From Osmia lignaria lignaria (lineage: Eukaryota; Arthropoda; Insecta; Hymenoptera; Megachilidae): 64,000 bases of DNA. This document shows positions 41,181 to 53,148 of this stretch, one piece after another (positions within the stretch are counted from its first letter, which is position 1; every line of letters begins with the position of its first letter). Position numbers and translations under genes: made by a program. The DNA lies in contig NW_027478167.1 in assembly GCF_051020975.1 (NCBI RefSeq), forward strand, positions 13,929,001 to 13,993,000. The letters are read 5' to 3'. Below the pieces are notes generated by a model. The model was not told where the DNA came from, made no database searches, and worked only from the letters and a program-made list of their open reading frames with translations.

Positions 41181-43826
41181 TGTTACGTCCGGGTTCATTT
41201 TCATAAATCCGACCTTGCGTTCCTCATTGGGTGCGCTGCACTTGGAAACTTTCCACGTGAGGGGCGCAAGGAAGGGCCTTACTAATTTATTTCTTCTCCT
41301 CGTTACCTGTTCGCGCTCCTCCGATCTTGTGCTCTTCCGTCGGGTGCGTGTACACTTGGAAGTGATTCCTCACGGAGAACACAAGAAAGGAGTTTGAGAT
41401 TAAAATTATAATTCTCCTTTTTCTTTTCTCTTGTTAGTTTCAATAGTTTAACCGTCAATATACCAAGTTTGTGTACCTCGCCAGTGCGAAGCACTTGGAG
41501 ATAATCCCAAAGGAGGCTATATTTAGTTCTTTAATTCTTTAGTTAGTCTATTTAGTTCTTTCAAATAATACGAGTCAACCTTTCCTTGGGATGATTGCCT
41601 AGTCGAAACTACGCAGCGACAAAAACTTTGAAAGTCGAAACCGTTTAGGGAGAGGTACCATAAACATCCTTCGCCGCGCGGTTAAGCAGTGCGACGCACT
41701 TGGAAATTTCCCAACTTAACCGCGCAACATAAAGAAGAATTTTCTTTTATTCTATTAGCGAGGTACCTCTCATACCTGCGAAGCATGCGTCAGCCGGTCC
41801 TTCCACCAAAGAATGAATGCAATTAAGAACGAAAGTGATTGGAATTGAACGAAATGAAACTGTTTGAATGATATTGGAATGCGAGGGTTTGCGTGACAAC
41901 CACTGTAGTTCGAAATTGTTCACGAATGTTCGAGACAAAGGGTCGATCGAGACAATAAACATCGTCGTTAAACGTTAAACGTAGAACGTTTCGAATATAC
42001 GTAAATCGTCGAAATACGAATAAGAATGTTAATAGCTAATAAGCGCGGAATGAATATTAACTAAATCCAACACGCATGTATCCGCAATTTGTCGACGATT
42101 ATAAAACACTGGTTGCATCTCGCGTAAACCGCTAAAAGGAGATAGACAAAATAATTAACGAATGAATATTGATTAACTTTATTCAATTAATGGTCATTCA
42201 AGACAGTAAATCCAATATCTGTAATTAAACGAAAACCTCTTTCGATACCGGAAATGTCATTGACAAAGCCTCTTTAATTAGCAAATTCGAATAAATTAAG
42301 TCGTAATAGATTTCGAATATTCCAGAACTTTAGAATTGCGACGCATGAAATCCGCCGTAGCGTTAGAGGGGTAGAAAGAAATGGTCAACCTTAGACGAAG
42401 GTAGAAGGAAAAGTCAAGAAGGGATGAGAGAACTAGGAAGAGCGGCCAACTACCCCAATACGCGCGGGATTTCCCCTCCGTCACGTACCCTGATTTGCCA
42501 AATGATGTCCCCACTTTGGGCCCTAGATCGCGAGACGAACCCTGAGACACGATCGCTTGACTGAGGCAAATGACTCTTCGTCGAAAAATCGCAAGGTGCG
42601 TGACGGGGAGCCCGTGTTAGCGTAGAGATAGTGTTGTTAGCAAAATCGCGTAATTAGATTGCTCGGCAAGTCCTCTTCACGGCAGAGTGTCGAGAGTGTT
42701 TCGGTTCGCGGTTTTGTGACAAGGACTCAAACGGATACGTTAAATTCATTTCATACTCTTCAATTTCTATCTTTTCTCTTTCGTTTTTATATCGCTCGTA
42801 TATTAATTATTTTTCTTTCTTTTTCGGCGTCGCGTCGATTTAGAAATACTTTGTGTTCGTTTTGTAATAGTTTGAATTCGTCTCGTAACACCGAAATAAA
42901 AGGCCGATCGCGAACGCGTAGTGCAAGTGGCAGTTTTCTCACCTCTTCTTTGACTTCCAGATTTCTAGACGACACCAGCGATTAACGATACAAAAATCAA
43001 ATTATCTTATCGTATATTATTTTACATCGATCTTGGTAAGTTTTCCATTTCATTTTATCCAATACGACTAATCTGGACGTAGTGAGGCAAAACGGGCGAT
43101 CTACGAAACCGTGTATTCTGGAAAGTTTCCCCCTAGATCGTTCCGTTCAGTATAGAGACTCAAGGTATCGAAAATTAACATTACTAAATAAAATTCCGAT
43201 TCACGCACAAAGAAGACGGGCCCACGAAACCGTGGCTCTGGTAATTTATCCTCTGGGACCGTTCTTTCTTTCTATTTGCGCTTAATTCTTCACAGAACAT
43301 CGTCGCTCGAATCATCAAATCAATTAATCAAACTTTAATTAACCAGTAATCAATAGCTTCATTTTCATATAATTTAAACTTTTTCTTTATAATACATTTA
43401 TTTTCTCTTATATTTCAAACAGCTCGTACTTTCTGTTAACCAATCACTTTTATTGTCACGATTATTTTTCCGAAATTATATTCTTGTTACACCTAACCAG
43501 TTTTAATTCATTTACGTTTCAAAACACTTCCTTTTCCTTCATTTTCACGCCTACCATCTTCGTACAAATTCACACGTGGGGCCCGTATGGGACTAGAGCA
43601 TTGACGAACCCGATTAATCTTTCAATTAATCTATTAACTTATTTAACAACTCTTTTATTGTTCTAATCGTGAGTGATCCAACATCGAACAACCGATTAGG
43701 ACTGGTGGCAGCGCTAATACCGTCCTCAACCGCGTATTGTAAACCATCAAATCACAATCTTATTAATCATTAATTTTCTTTTTTTATTTTGTACGTCGCG
43801 CGCCGTATCTCGCTCGCGACGTAACA
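41181..43826. repeat. Giant solo LTR (2.65 kb), copy 2
   Basis: TGTTACGTCC to GACGTAACA, flanked by CTGG at 41177-41180 and 43827-43830. It is homologous along its length to 13947-16429 with modest divergence and indels (for example an extra block near 42110-42280). No coding sequence. Shared segments include the repeated CACTTGGA blocks and the TGAGGCAAA...CTCTTCGTCG region. Confidence 0.82.
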
Positions 43827-43830
43827 CTGG

Positions 43831-44142
43831 TTTCGAGTAGCCTTACACGCGGGTCTACTGCGGGTCACGAACAGACAAAACTTCGGTCTCTGCTATACGC
43901 TATCACGGAACTGGCGTACTTGCGTTGCGCCGATAACTTATACTCCCAAAAGGGGAGTAGGTCACGCTCCTTGCTTGCGAAAACCTGCAAGCAAAGGGTT
44001 TTCGCAATCGCATTCCGCGAGTTCCCCGATTTCGTATCGCGGGCGTCGCTAAGCGAGAAAACGCTGATAGTTCGCGGATTCCAGAGCAAAACCTCCTTGG
44101 AATGGCGAAAGACGAAAATGGGTTATAACTAGGGACGTAACA
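43831..44142 (-). other. Unassigned segment between solo LTR and Helitron
   Basis: GC-balanced sequence. On the minus strand it begins TGTTACGTCCCTAG, resembling an LTR start, and has a 74-codon frame (44089-43865). A short inverted pair (CTTGCTTGCGAAAACCTGCAAGCAAAGGGTTTTCGCAA) lies near 43970. No identity assigned. Confidence 0.35.
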
Positions 44143-44301
44143 GAAGTACGGTCATGTCCGGTTTGTTATGTGCAAGTTAAACGAGCAGCATTGGTAAAAA
44201 GAAGTGCACGCAATTATATAAAAAAGAAAAACGGCTAAGTCAGAAAAAGTAAATTATTCATTACTAAGTAATTAGTTGCAGACAATATTTTTGGTATGCG
44301 A

Positions 44302-46350
44302 TTAGTCAGGATGAGTTGGATAAACTAGGTGGCCGATAAGGATACGAAGCTGTGCGCGTAAAGTTACACGGCTCGTGGCAACGTATAACTGACCGTGATC
44401 GAAGACAGAGTCCTTGAGGTAGATGCCGACGCGGTGAAGTGTCTGGCCTTGGTACTTATTTATTGTCATCGCAAAGGCTACTTTAACCGGGAACTGGTCA
44501 CGGCTGAAGGTGACGCCCAAGGTGCTGTCGCTTGGAATTAGTTTTACACGGGGAATTATTATATCTTGACCATTATGAGTACCGGTGATTAAGAGAGGTT
44601 ATGCGTAGGCGGGTCCTGTTTACCAATCCATCTACTGGCGACATATTACGTATAAGTATGACGATGGCACCGACACGGAGGCGAAGTTGATGCGGAGGCA
44701 GGCCAGCCACTTCGACGTGGTTCAGGAGATGGGCGGATAGTCTGCAATTGCTTCGGCCGGTGGGTCTATTAATTTATCCTCGGAGAAGTAAACACGTTGA
44801 TCTCCTTCAAGTAAATCTAGTATTAGATTGTAGATGTAGTCGCAGTGATCGTTGCGAGGGCAGAGTAAGGCGCGATTGGGGTTCGGCTGAGCAAGGTTAT
44901 TTTCATACACCCAGTGAATGAGGTCCTGAGGCGATCCGTGAAACAGTATGTCGTCAGGAACGTTAACGGAACCATTGCCGATAGTGAGCAGATACCCGGC
45001 AAAATATTGTTCTCCGGGTCCGACACGCATGTTCTGCGTCAGGTGAAGAAGTTTGAACTCCGACCAAAGATTGCTACTGCGAATGGACTCGGCGATGTTT
45101 GAGCCAGCAGGAGCGTTAGGAATTACAGGTGCGCATTGTCGGAAGTCACCGCCGAGCAAAAGTATATTACCACCGAATGGCCGGTGACGGACTTCAGTTA
45201 AGTCCCTAAGAATACGGTCCATAGCCATAAGCGCTTGCCGTTCACATATGTACGCTTCATCCATGATAATTAACTTAGCGTCGATCAAACGTCGGTCTCC
45301 GACGCTGGCACGGCAAAGACCGCAGATGCTGTCTTCCATGAGGGGAACGGGGAATTTAAAAAAGAAGTGTGAGGTATGGCCTCCAGGCAAGAAAAGGGCC
45401 GCGATTCCGGTCCATGCAGAAGGGACGACGACGTGCCCGTTATTTCGAAAATACTGTATGAGGGCCTTGTACAGAAATGTTTTACCCGTACCACCCGGGC
45501 CATCAAGGAAGAAGTAGGTAGGGCCTGCGTACGACGGACTGAGTGTGGCGATGATGGCATTGTACGCACTGAGTTGTCCTGCATTCAGACGACCAACGTT
45601 TTCTCCTTTCGGTATAACGTACTTGTCGAAGGGACGCAATTGACCGAATGCGGAGACCGGTGGTTCAGGAAAGTTTAAGTTGGTCCAATCTACCATATTG
45701 GCCTCGACAATCAACCGTATGTCACGTAGACCATGTGCGGAACGGAGTTTGTCGTCGGTACCGTAGACACGGATGAGGTCATGTGTGAGTTCTTCCTTGT
45801 GACATTCCCACATTAGGCCGCGGTTGGGTGGACGGGTCAGGGCAAGTAGTTGGCGGAACAGAATACGAAAAGCCCGTGGATGTTGACATTGCACGACTTC
45901 GTCTAACGTTTCTTCGAAGGCAGTACCACTATTGATCAATCCGCGGGCGTGACAAGCTTTTTGAGCGGGGGCGTACACTCTGCCTTCGTAAGTGAAGAGC
46001 TCCTCCCAGATGCGAGGGCCCTTGACGTGGTGAAGCAAGAGGCGAGTGGCAACCAATTCTGGGTTTGTCGGTGGCACTTGGAAGATGCGGCCAATTCGAC
46101 GCGTTTGACGGACACCAGCGGTCCAGGTTTTTGTCTGTTTATTCCGAACAAAGCCTTGGGGGATGTCACGGTATAGATAGTTGCGAGCGACCGGATTAAT
46201 TGCGTTGAGCTTAAAGAATGCCGTAAGCTGAGTGTCACGGTTGGCTGCCGTCTGGGCCGCGGGACCTGCTTGACCATCAGCAAAGTACACCATAAGGTCG
46301 TTCTTTGTGTGCACTGTAAGACGCTCTACGGCGTGTGAAAGACTGTACAT
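44302..46350 (-). pseudogene. Helitron PIF1-like helicase region
   Basis: The 46350-44722 frame has the Walker A GPGGTGKT, Walker B (LIIMDEAY) and GGDFRQCAP motifs of SF1B PIF1-type helicases. The 44520-44302 frame holds the last motifs (AFAMTINKYQGQTL and YVATSRVT). The two frames are separated by a break between 44722 and 44520. The helicase would unwind donor DNA during rolling-circle transposition. Confidence 0.88.
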
Positions 46351-46715
46351 GCTCTACTTCATAAGATGCCAGTGGGCCTCGGATGAACCAACATACCGTA
46401 ACGTACGGAACCTCCTAATCTCATTGGCGGCCTTGGAGCGGAAAGGTACTCTACATTAATGTGGCAACCGAACATCTTGGCCAAGTAAGGATTGTACGGC
46501 ACGACATGACGGTTGTCCAAGCGAACTGGTATCTGACCACGCCTCTTCATAATGTGTCGGCCGTTGTCTCGCCGGCGGTAGAGAGGATAGACGTTTAATT
46601 GCACCTAAGTATGATTTTGGAAGGCCTTCGGAAAATTCTTTTTACATGTAAAACCGCCGCCAGGCGAACAGATTTCGGTGCAAAAATGAAGGTAATTATT
46701 ACAGACGATTTCATA

Positions 46716-47268
46716 TTAGGCCATCCCATAAGTTCGTGCCGACTTTTGTATGTATACATTTCACGCCTCGATTTATAAACACAAGGCGATAAGAAACCAA
46801 TGCACTTCAGTTTATTTGTTTGAGGGCAGTATAAAAAAGATTTTCGTGGGTATGGGAACGTGAAATAGTGAACGCATTGATTTTTAACAGTTAAAAATGA
46901 TGAGTGAAATTCGTATTCATTTCCGACATCTAATGTTATATGAATTAGGAAAAGGAAGTTCGGTAACAATTGCGACAAACAATATATGTGCTGTTTGCGG
47001 AGAAACTGCTCTTTCATCTCGCAACTGTAGAAAATGGTTTACACGTTTTAAAGATGAGAATTTTTGTATAGAAGATGAGGAACGTTCTGGGCGTCTTTCT
47101 CAGACACAGGAAGACAAAATTCAAGATCTTGTAGAGAAATCACTTAATTTATCAGTTCATGAGATGTCAAATATTCTAGAAATACCAAAAACAACAATTC
47201 ATACACATTTAAAGACATTAACATATGGAACCGTTCAAAAAACGGCACGAACTTATGGGATGACCTAA
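46716..47268 (+). mobile_element. Internally deleted mariner element
   Basis: Perfect-looking inverted ends TTAGGCCATCCCATAAGTTC and GAACTTATGGGATGACCTAA, with TA duplications at 46714-46715 and 47269-47270. At 553 bp it is less than half the usual 1.3 kb. It is inserted in the Helitron. Confidence 0.93.
46897..47268 (+). CDS. Mariner transposase DNA-binding domain only
   Basis: A 123-codon intact frame from ATG to a stop inside the right inverted repeat. It contains the paired-like double helix-turn-helix of mariner transposase, with the SSRNCRKWFTRFK region and the DEERSGRLS linker typical of the family. The whole DD34D catalytic domain is deleted, and the last ~15 residues are read from the terminal repeat. 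It could still bind mariner ends and so might act as a repressor; that is inference. Confidence 0.82.
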   Translation: MMSEIRIHFRHLMLYELGKGSSVTIATNNICAVCGETALSSRNCRKWFTRFKDENFCIEDEERSGRLSQTQEDKIQDLVEKSLNLSVHEMSNILEIPKTTIHTHLKTLTYGTVQKTARTYGMT

Positions 47269-48962
47269 TACAACTCAGGTTCCACCTCTGGGAAAAATCC
47301 AATGAGAATGAGGGATCTGCCGCTTTTGCATTTCGACAGAGTAGCCAGAGTAGCGGATATTGCCGAAGCAAGCCTCTTTGGTTACGAAATCCTTGAAGCG
47401 GTTTTGTTTAGAGTGGAAAACACAGTTGCCGATATCAGGCCTTAAATCGCGTTTGTTTCCTGGATTGAGACTGACTTCGATCTCGGGCCAAGCAGGGTTG
47501 GCCGTAACTGTTACAAAGAATGTCGCGGCACCAAGTTGCATGGACATGGCCAACATATCGTGCATAGTATTCATTGCATGACGGGGTCCGCCGATGAAGG
47601 TGGATGGCAGCAAGACTGGTACACTGGTCTCAGGATTGGTGGCGACAGGTTGGTCGCCCGACAGAACATTTCTGCCGGCGGGGTTGTTGAAGTCGCCGAT
47701 GTTCTGCAAGGTATATCGACGCAGGGCACTTTGATTGTCCTGTAACCAGCGTTAGGACTGGCACGGTTTTGAATTATAAGTCGATACTGCTGGAGAGGAA
47801 GACCATCATGGTCACCGTATAAGACCGCAACATCGTCGCGTATAGTCGGAAGGTTGGTACGTCCAGCGTGGATACCGGCACCAGCAGGGCCAGGCAACAA
47901 TTGTATGTGCACTGTAGGTCGTGGGTGTCTGCAACGAATCAACTCCTGTTCTTTCTCGTACGCGTGAAGGTACTGTTGAGCGAGGGCCGAATTCTCTTGC
48001 ATGATAACACGAATGTTATTTAATATGCGAGGGTCCAATTTAGTGGCCTCATAGCGGAGTTTTGTGGCTGTTTCAATGTCGCAAAAGGCCGAGGCATACG
48101 GCATCGTTGCAGTCGTACGTGGAATGTCTTCTTGGTGCAACAGGCCAATGCGATGAAAGATTTCTCCTCTGCCAATGAGATAGTAAGCGCCAGACAGAGG
48201 GTGATCAATTTTAAAGTCAAGAGAGCAGAAGCCAAAGGCAGAGTTGAGGTAGCGACTATTACCCTGAAAATATTTGAAATCACAGTGAGCTGCATTAGTG
48301 AAGACCTCACGGAGGTACGGGTGGATCAGCCGAAGGGTAAATGCGACCTTTCCATTAGAGCAGCAAGAAGAGAAGTACCCGGCCTCGGTACGCTCGGATT
48401 CAAAGTGTTTCGCCATGCAGTGGAAACAAATGGCATCCATCGCCCCAATGTTGTAATAGTAGGCTTCAGTAAATGGTTTCGTGGCCATAGCTGCCCCGGT
48501 ACGGCGTGCGATTTCTTGGCATTCTTTCAAACGATACTATTTCTCGCGTTGTAATCGACGCCGGCGTTCGTCGATACCGGCGGGCGTGCGTCTGCCTTGT
48601 GCGTCTTCTTCTGTGTGGCGTAACCACTGTGGACCAAAACATCGCCTTCCAGTGTATGGTAAAATCTCGCTCGCTGGATCTATATCGGCCGGCACTGCTG
48701 TGTTACGTAAATTTCGTCGACGGATGGGCGATGGAGCGCGAGAAGAGCGAGAGGTTGGTGGCTGCGGAGCAGGAGAAGCGGGAGCACGCATCAAGGCGGA
48801 GCTCGTTGATTGATTAGGAGGTGGAGAAGGTGTTTCAGAGCGACTCTGAGATTGTATTTGCGAGTTATGCTGGCGTTCCTTTCGGCCAGTAACGGTACCC
48901 CGGCGACGCGTTCTAATCGGACGGCCTCGGGGAGCGGTACTTCGAAGAGGATCGTCCATGAT

Positions 48963-49424
48963 TTATATTGGATGCAGTGAAAGGAATAGAATTAATATAA
49001 AATTTATTTAGTTTTACGAGATACGTTTTACTTACGTCGGAAATAGAACAGAAAAATCGAAAAACGACTGCAAGAACGTAAAGAACAGAATGAGCTATCC
49101 TCAGAAGGACGGTCGCTGACGTATGTAAATGGGCGCTTATGCACAATAATAGAAGGAGCAGGAGAGCGAGCTGCTTTAAGCCTAAGCCAGAACTGTAAAA
49201 AGTATCAATACCGCCGTCAGTATCCCCGTACATTATGGGGTCTGTTCTGCATTTTTATGCCGCAAGAATATTTGTTTTTCGTTGCAAATTTATTTGGAAT
49301 ATTTGAAAAACAATTTTTTGCATTGACAGATTTTCGAAATTTTTTATTTATATACTTGTTTATTTATATACTGCCCGTTACTTGGGAATAATCCGGACAA
49401 ATAATAAGCTAACTGCAGCGGGGG
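48963..49424. other. No recognisable gene
   Basis: Region right of the Helitron ORF start; it may include the Helitron 5' end, but no clear TC terminus was identified. Confidence 0.4.
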
Positions 49425-49535
49425 TGTCCCGCTTGGACGTCGACTGATTGGACGCGTGCCGATTAGGCGCGTGTCTTTTGGACGCCGTGCCGATTGGACG
49501 CGTTTCTTTTGGACGCTGTGCCGTTTGGCCGCCGG
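49425..49535. repeat. Short GC-rich minisatellite
   Basis: Degenerate repeats of a TGGACGC(G)TGCCGATTGG-type unit (for example GATTGGACGCGTGCCGATTAGG, TTTTGGACGCCGTGCCGATTGG), about 20-40 bp each. The rest up to 49834 shows no gene. Confidence 0.6.
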
Positions 49536-49834
49536 ATGTTTTAAAATCGTTGCTTTGGAGAGTCGGCAGATGGTGGTATTGTTCGTCGATTCAAATTCCT
49601 ATGCTGAGTAAACTTTACTTTACCGGACCCAAAATTTTGGACCATTTTTATTTTAATGTATAGATTTTGATGTGTAGAATCCGAAAATGCGAGTCTTAAC
49701 TTTAGGAATCCAATGGTTAAAAAGTTGTGAGTGTGTAAAGTTTGACACTTTTAGTGCATTTGCTACGTTACTGTGACGCTATATTAGCTTTTTGTCCAAT
49801 GAACGGTGTCGCTAGCTGCAGGCAGACGCATGTG

Positions 49835-50112
49835 GGTGCCGACCACTTTAGCGGGTTTAGTCAAACTGTAAAGATACTATCTGAGTTAGTTAGATTTATA
49901 TTTAGGTTAAACATTACTTTAGAGGACACGAAATTTTTTGGGATATGGGTTCCATCACTAGCTGTATTTCAATTACTCATAAAATTGATACAGTAAAAGC
50001 AATAAGCAAATGCATGGGTTGTACCCTCTCTCTTTAAGATAAATATAAACCTAACTAACTGAGACAGTATCAAATTTACAATTTGACTAACCCCGCTAAA
50101 GTGGTCGGCACC
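49835..50112. mobile_element. MITE with ~75-bp inverted repeats
   Basis: GGTGCCGACCACTTTAGCGG at the left and its complement at the right (ending 50112). The arms extend inward through TTAGTCAAA and GTTAGTTAGATTTATATTTAGG. No ORF. No convincing target duplication. Confidence 0.7.
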
Positions 50113-50506
50113 TGCTGCCTTTTCTTCTTTTTTTTTTTCGATTTGATAGGAGAGGAAAATGCGTTTATGCACGCGCGGGTTATTCCCTGTTCGTCTATTC
50201 GGCTAGAGGGGGCCCGGGCAGTGTGGGACTCATAACCCCTGAAGGTGGCCCTTTTTTCTTTTTTTTTTTTTACGTGGAGGAAATCTTCCTGAGACACCTC
50301 CCGCCCCCCTGGGGAGCCACGCCCGATGCCGGCATCTCCTCGGGCCGCGTGCAATGCGGCCCCGCGGCCCCGCTTCAGACTTGCGGGGCGGCACGATCTG
50401 TGTTGGGGGAGGGGCGGACGCCCCTCCCCGGTCCTCCTCTTCAGGAGGAGGCGTGTGCCCCCCCCTGCTGCTCTTCTTCGGGGGAGAGCGGGTGCTCCAC
50501 CCATCC

Positions 50507-53148
50507 TCATCCCGCGTTGGGGGCGGTGGGCCTGGTATGTAATATCTTCACGGCCCACCGCCCCACCTCCCGGGGGGCCTCCCCCGACGACGCCCCCTCC
50601 TTCTTTAGGACGATGACGAACTCGCAGTAGTCCGCCACCGCCCTCCACTGACTCTCGCCGGCGAGCATAGCTTTAACAACTGCCGCCGGCGAGAGGTCCA
50701 CACCTATCTCACACCGCAGGGCGTGGCGGGCCCGCGCAAACGCTGGACAGTGCTCCAGGGTATGTTGCGCGGTGTCCCGTCCCGCCCCGCAGTGATGGCA
50801 CGCTGCCGTTTCCTCCGCCCCGATTTGGTGCAGGTGAGTACCGAAACAACCATGTCCGGTGAGTACCTGGGTGATCCGGAATGTCATCATCCCGTAGCCG
50901 CGGTCCCGCCATTTCTTTAGGACTGGCAGGACCGCCCCGACTGCTCGCTGGGCAGTGGCGCCGCTCTCCACTAACTCGCGACGCCACCGACCCAGGGCTA
51001 TTTGCCAGGACCGGCGCTTCACTCTAGCGATTATTTCGGCCGTCTCTTCTGGCGGGGTCCCGTCCAGACGAAGGGCACGCAGACGCCAGAAGACTTTGGC
51101 GTCACCCTCCCCCTGGAACTTGAAAGGGACTACCCCCGCCAGCGTCATCGCCGCCTCATAGGAGACCGTGCGGTACCCCCTTATTGCCTTGATGGCTATT
51201 CGCCTCTCTACCCGGCGCAGGGTTTGCTGGCTGCGCCAGGATGCCATCAGGGCGTCGGCCCAGATGGGCGAGCCGTATAAGGCCATACTCCGCACGATCC
51301 CTGCGTATAGGCGGCGAACCTTCTCGTTGGGCCTCCCGATGTTGGGCAGTAAACGGCACAGGGCATTACTTGCCCTGTCCAACCGGGGGGCCAGACGGCT
51401 GAAGTGCTCCTTGAAGCGCCAGTGGCTGTCAAGGTGGAGACCCAAATATTTGTGGCCTTTGCCCACCTGGGCGTCGACATCTCCTACCCGGATCACCGAC
51501 TGGGGCGGTGGCGCAACCCCACGCCGAGGCGAGTAAAACCACATCGCCTCGGTTTTGTGGGGTGCTATCTGAAGCCCCAGTCGCCGGATGGCTGCGGCGA
51601 CGGCAGCTACTCCAATCTCAGCTATGCGGCTGGTCCTATCCCACTTCCGACCGATGGCGAGCAGGTACGTATCGTCAGCAAAGCACCTGACGCTCACCCC
51701 GGTCGGGAGTGTAACCCGCAGAGCCGGATCGTACCCCAAGATCCAAAGGTAAAGACCCGAAGCCGAACCCTGGGGTACGCCGCGGTCAACGTCCCTATCA
51801 TACTCTGTGCCATCCCGACCCGTGTATACTATTTTTCTGTCCCGGAGGAAATCCCCGAATATCCGTCTCAAGTAGGGGGGCACGTTGTGTCCTATCAGTG
51901 TGTAAGGTATGCGAGGCCGCGAAACCGCGGGCCCCCATCAGCGCGCGTTAGTACCGGCGCCGCCGACGGGCGGCGACCGCATGCACCGCGAGCTCGCGAG
52001 GCAGCCGGCCTCGCGAGAATTGATATAACGGGCCGCGAGGCGATAGAAGCCAGATCGATCCGCCGAAGCGAGTCTCACGACAAGCCACGATACGATACGA
52101 TCAACGTCATTTTTGATAACGAAACCCATACTCTCCTCCAGCAGCGTTCGGTAGGACGGGTTGTGTCTACGGCCGTCCTCCGATACAGTCCGCTGTCCCC
52201 TTGGCCACAGCCGAGAGAGTTCCCTCTCTCGGCGGCTTCCCGACCGCCGGACCGGGCGTTACGTCTCTACGGCGTCCACCGGAGCACGGTCTTCTTACTG
52301 CCTGGGTGCAGGACGGGTTGTGTCTACGGCCGTCTACCCGTGAAGGCATCAACCGACCGATCCCATACATCCCGCTACCTCCGCTACCGAATATAAACGA
52401 GCCGCTCGACACCGCGACCGGACCGCGCCGTACCCGAACCGCGCCGCGCCCGACCGGCACCGCGACCGGGCTATCTCGCAACCGTTAGGAGTAAGCCGTT
52501 AGTATTAAGCCGTAACCGTAAGACCGTTAGCCGTAAGACCGTTAGTCGTAAGACCCGCTAAGACCATTAGACTGAGTGGACACCCAGGGCCGTAGTTTTA
52601 AGTTAGATTGTAATCTTAGAAGTAAATAAATCTATTATTTCCACCGATATACAGCGGACTTATTCATTCGTTCGCCTGAACCCCGGACTTACCGGCTGAG
52701 CCGGCAAACCCCCGGCGGTAACCCGTTACAAGTGCCCCCCTTATCGTCCCGTGGGGCAGGGTGTTGAAAGCGTTGACGATGTCAATTGACACGCCCAACG
52801 CCACCCTGCCCCGGGACGTGGCCCAGTCGCAGCGGGAGCGCATCGACTGTATCGCGTCGATAGTGCTGCGCCCCCGCCTAAAGCCGTATTGTGACTCGGC
52901 CAAATCGGGACCCTTCCGGGACAGATGCTGAACGAGGCGGGAAGACACAATCCTCTCAAACAGCTTCCCCACCTCGTCCAGCAGCACGATAGGCCGGTAG
53001 GCAGAGGGACTCTCTGCGGGCCGTCCGTCTTTCTTTATAAGGACCAGCCGCACCGTCTTCCACTGCGTTGGGAAGACTCCTTCCCTTAGACAGGTGCTGA
53101 AGATGCGTCTCAGTCTCGGACCGAGGACGCGCAAGGCCTTTACCTAGA
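50507..53148 (-). pseudogene. R1-like reverse transcriptase, split
   Basis: The N-terminal part (53148-52735) has the fingers region with AYRPIVLLDEVGKLFE and SIDIVNAFNTLPHGT. The C-terminal part (51896-50507) has GVPQGSASGLYLWI, CFADDTYLL, and a tail with CHHCGAGRDTAQHTLEHC. Removing the solo LTR and one AGTG copy joins them in phase with no stop, so the element was open when the LTR landed. There is no RNase H, as expected for R1. Confidence 0.85.
51901..52730 (+). repeat. Solo LTR (830 bp) with AGTG duplication
   Basis: TGTAAGGTAT to CCCGTTACA, flanked by AGTG at 51897-51900 and 52731-52734. An AATAAA near 52625 supports plus orientation. It includes short CCGTTAG/CCGTAAGA repeats (52485-52560) and two related segments (52155-52175 and 52310-52335, GACGGGTTGTGTCTACGGCCGTC). 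No coding sequence. Confidence 0.82.

Larger units (their letters stand above)
46359..48959 (-). pseudogene. Helitron N-terminal and Rep (HUH) region
   Basis: From the right: a start at about 48959; an Arg/Ser/Pro-rich N-terminus; a stop near 48537 in phase; then the zinc region MDAICFHCMAKHFESE...CCSNGKV (48530-47571); a frame change near 47710; ATFFVTVTANPAWPEI; and the metal-binding H-x-H of the HUH motif in IPHSHWIF (about 47300). After the mariner, frames resume with NFPKAF and the YRRR / NPYLAKMFGCHINVE segment (46604-46359). Part of the Rep domain between about 47275 and 46716 is missing. Confidence 0.8.
44143..48962 (-). mobile_element. Helitron (RepHel), decayed, with a mariner inside
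   Basis: Minus-strand coding order: N-terminal zinc-finger region, Rep (HUH) endonuclease, PIF1-like helicase, as in animal Helitrons. It is interrupted by a 553-bp mariner (46716-47268), carries frameshifts and stops, and lacks part of the Rep-helicase linker. The ends are uncertain. A possible CTAG 3' terminus followed by T lies at 44129-44132, inside the neighbouring segment, with an imperfect hairpin next to it. Confidence 0.82.
50126..53148 (-). mobile_element. R1-clade-like non-LTR retrotransposon, 5'-truncated, split by a solo LTR
   Basis: Minus-strand reverse transcriptase from 53148 to the stop at 50507, then a 3' UTR ending in a poly(A) tail (T-run at 50126-50137 on plus). The RT style (ADDT, GVPQGS) and the C-terminal CHHC cluster fit the R1/Waldo group. 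Endonuclease and ORF1 are missing. The ORF is interrupted only by the solo LTR at 51901-52730. Confidence 0.8.

Noticed and set aside
50223..52396. Plus-strand ORFs up to 330 codons in the R1-like region
   Set aside because: GC-rich antisense shadows of the RT gene and the solo LTR; no domain seen.
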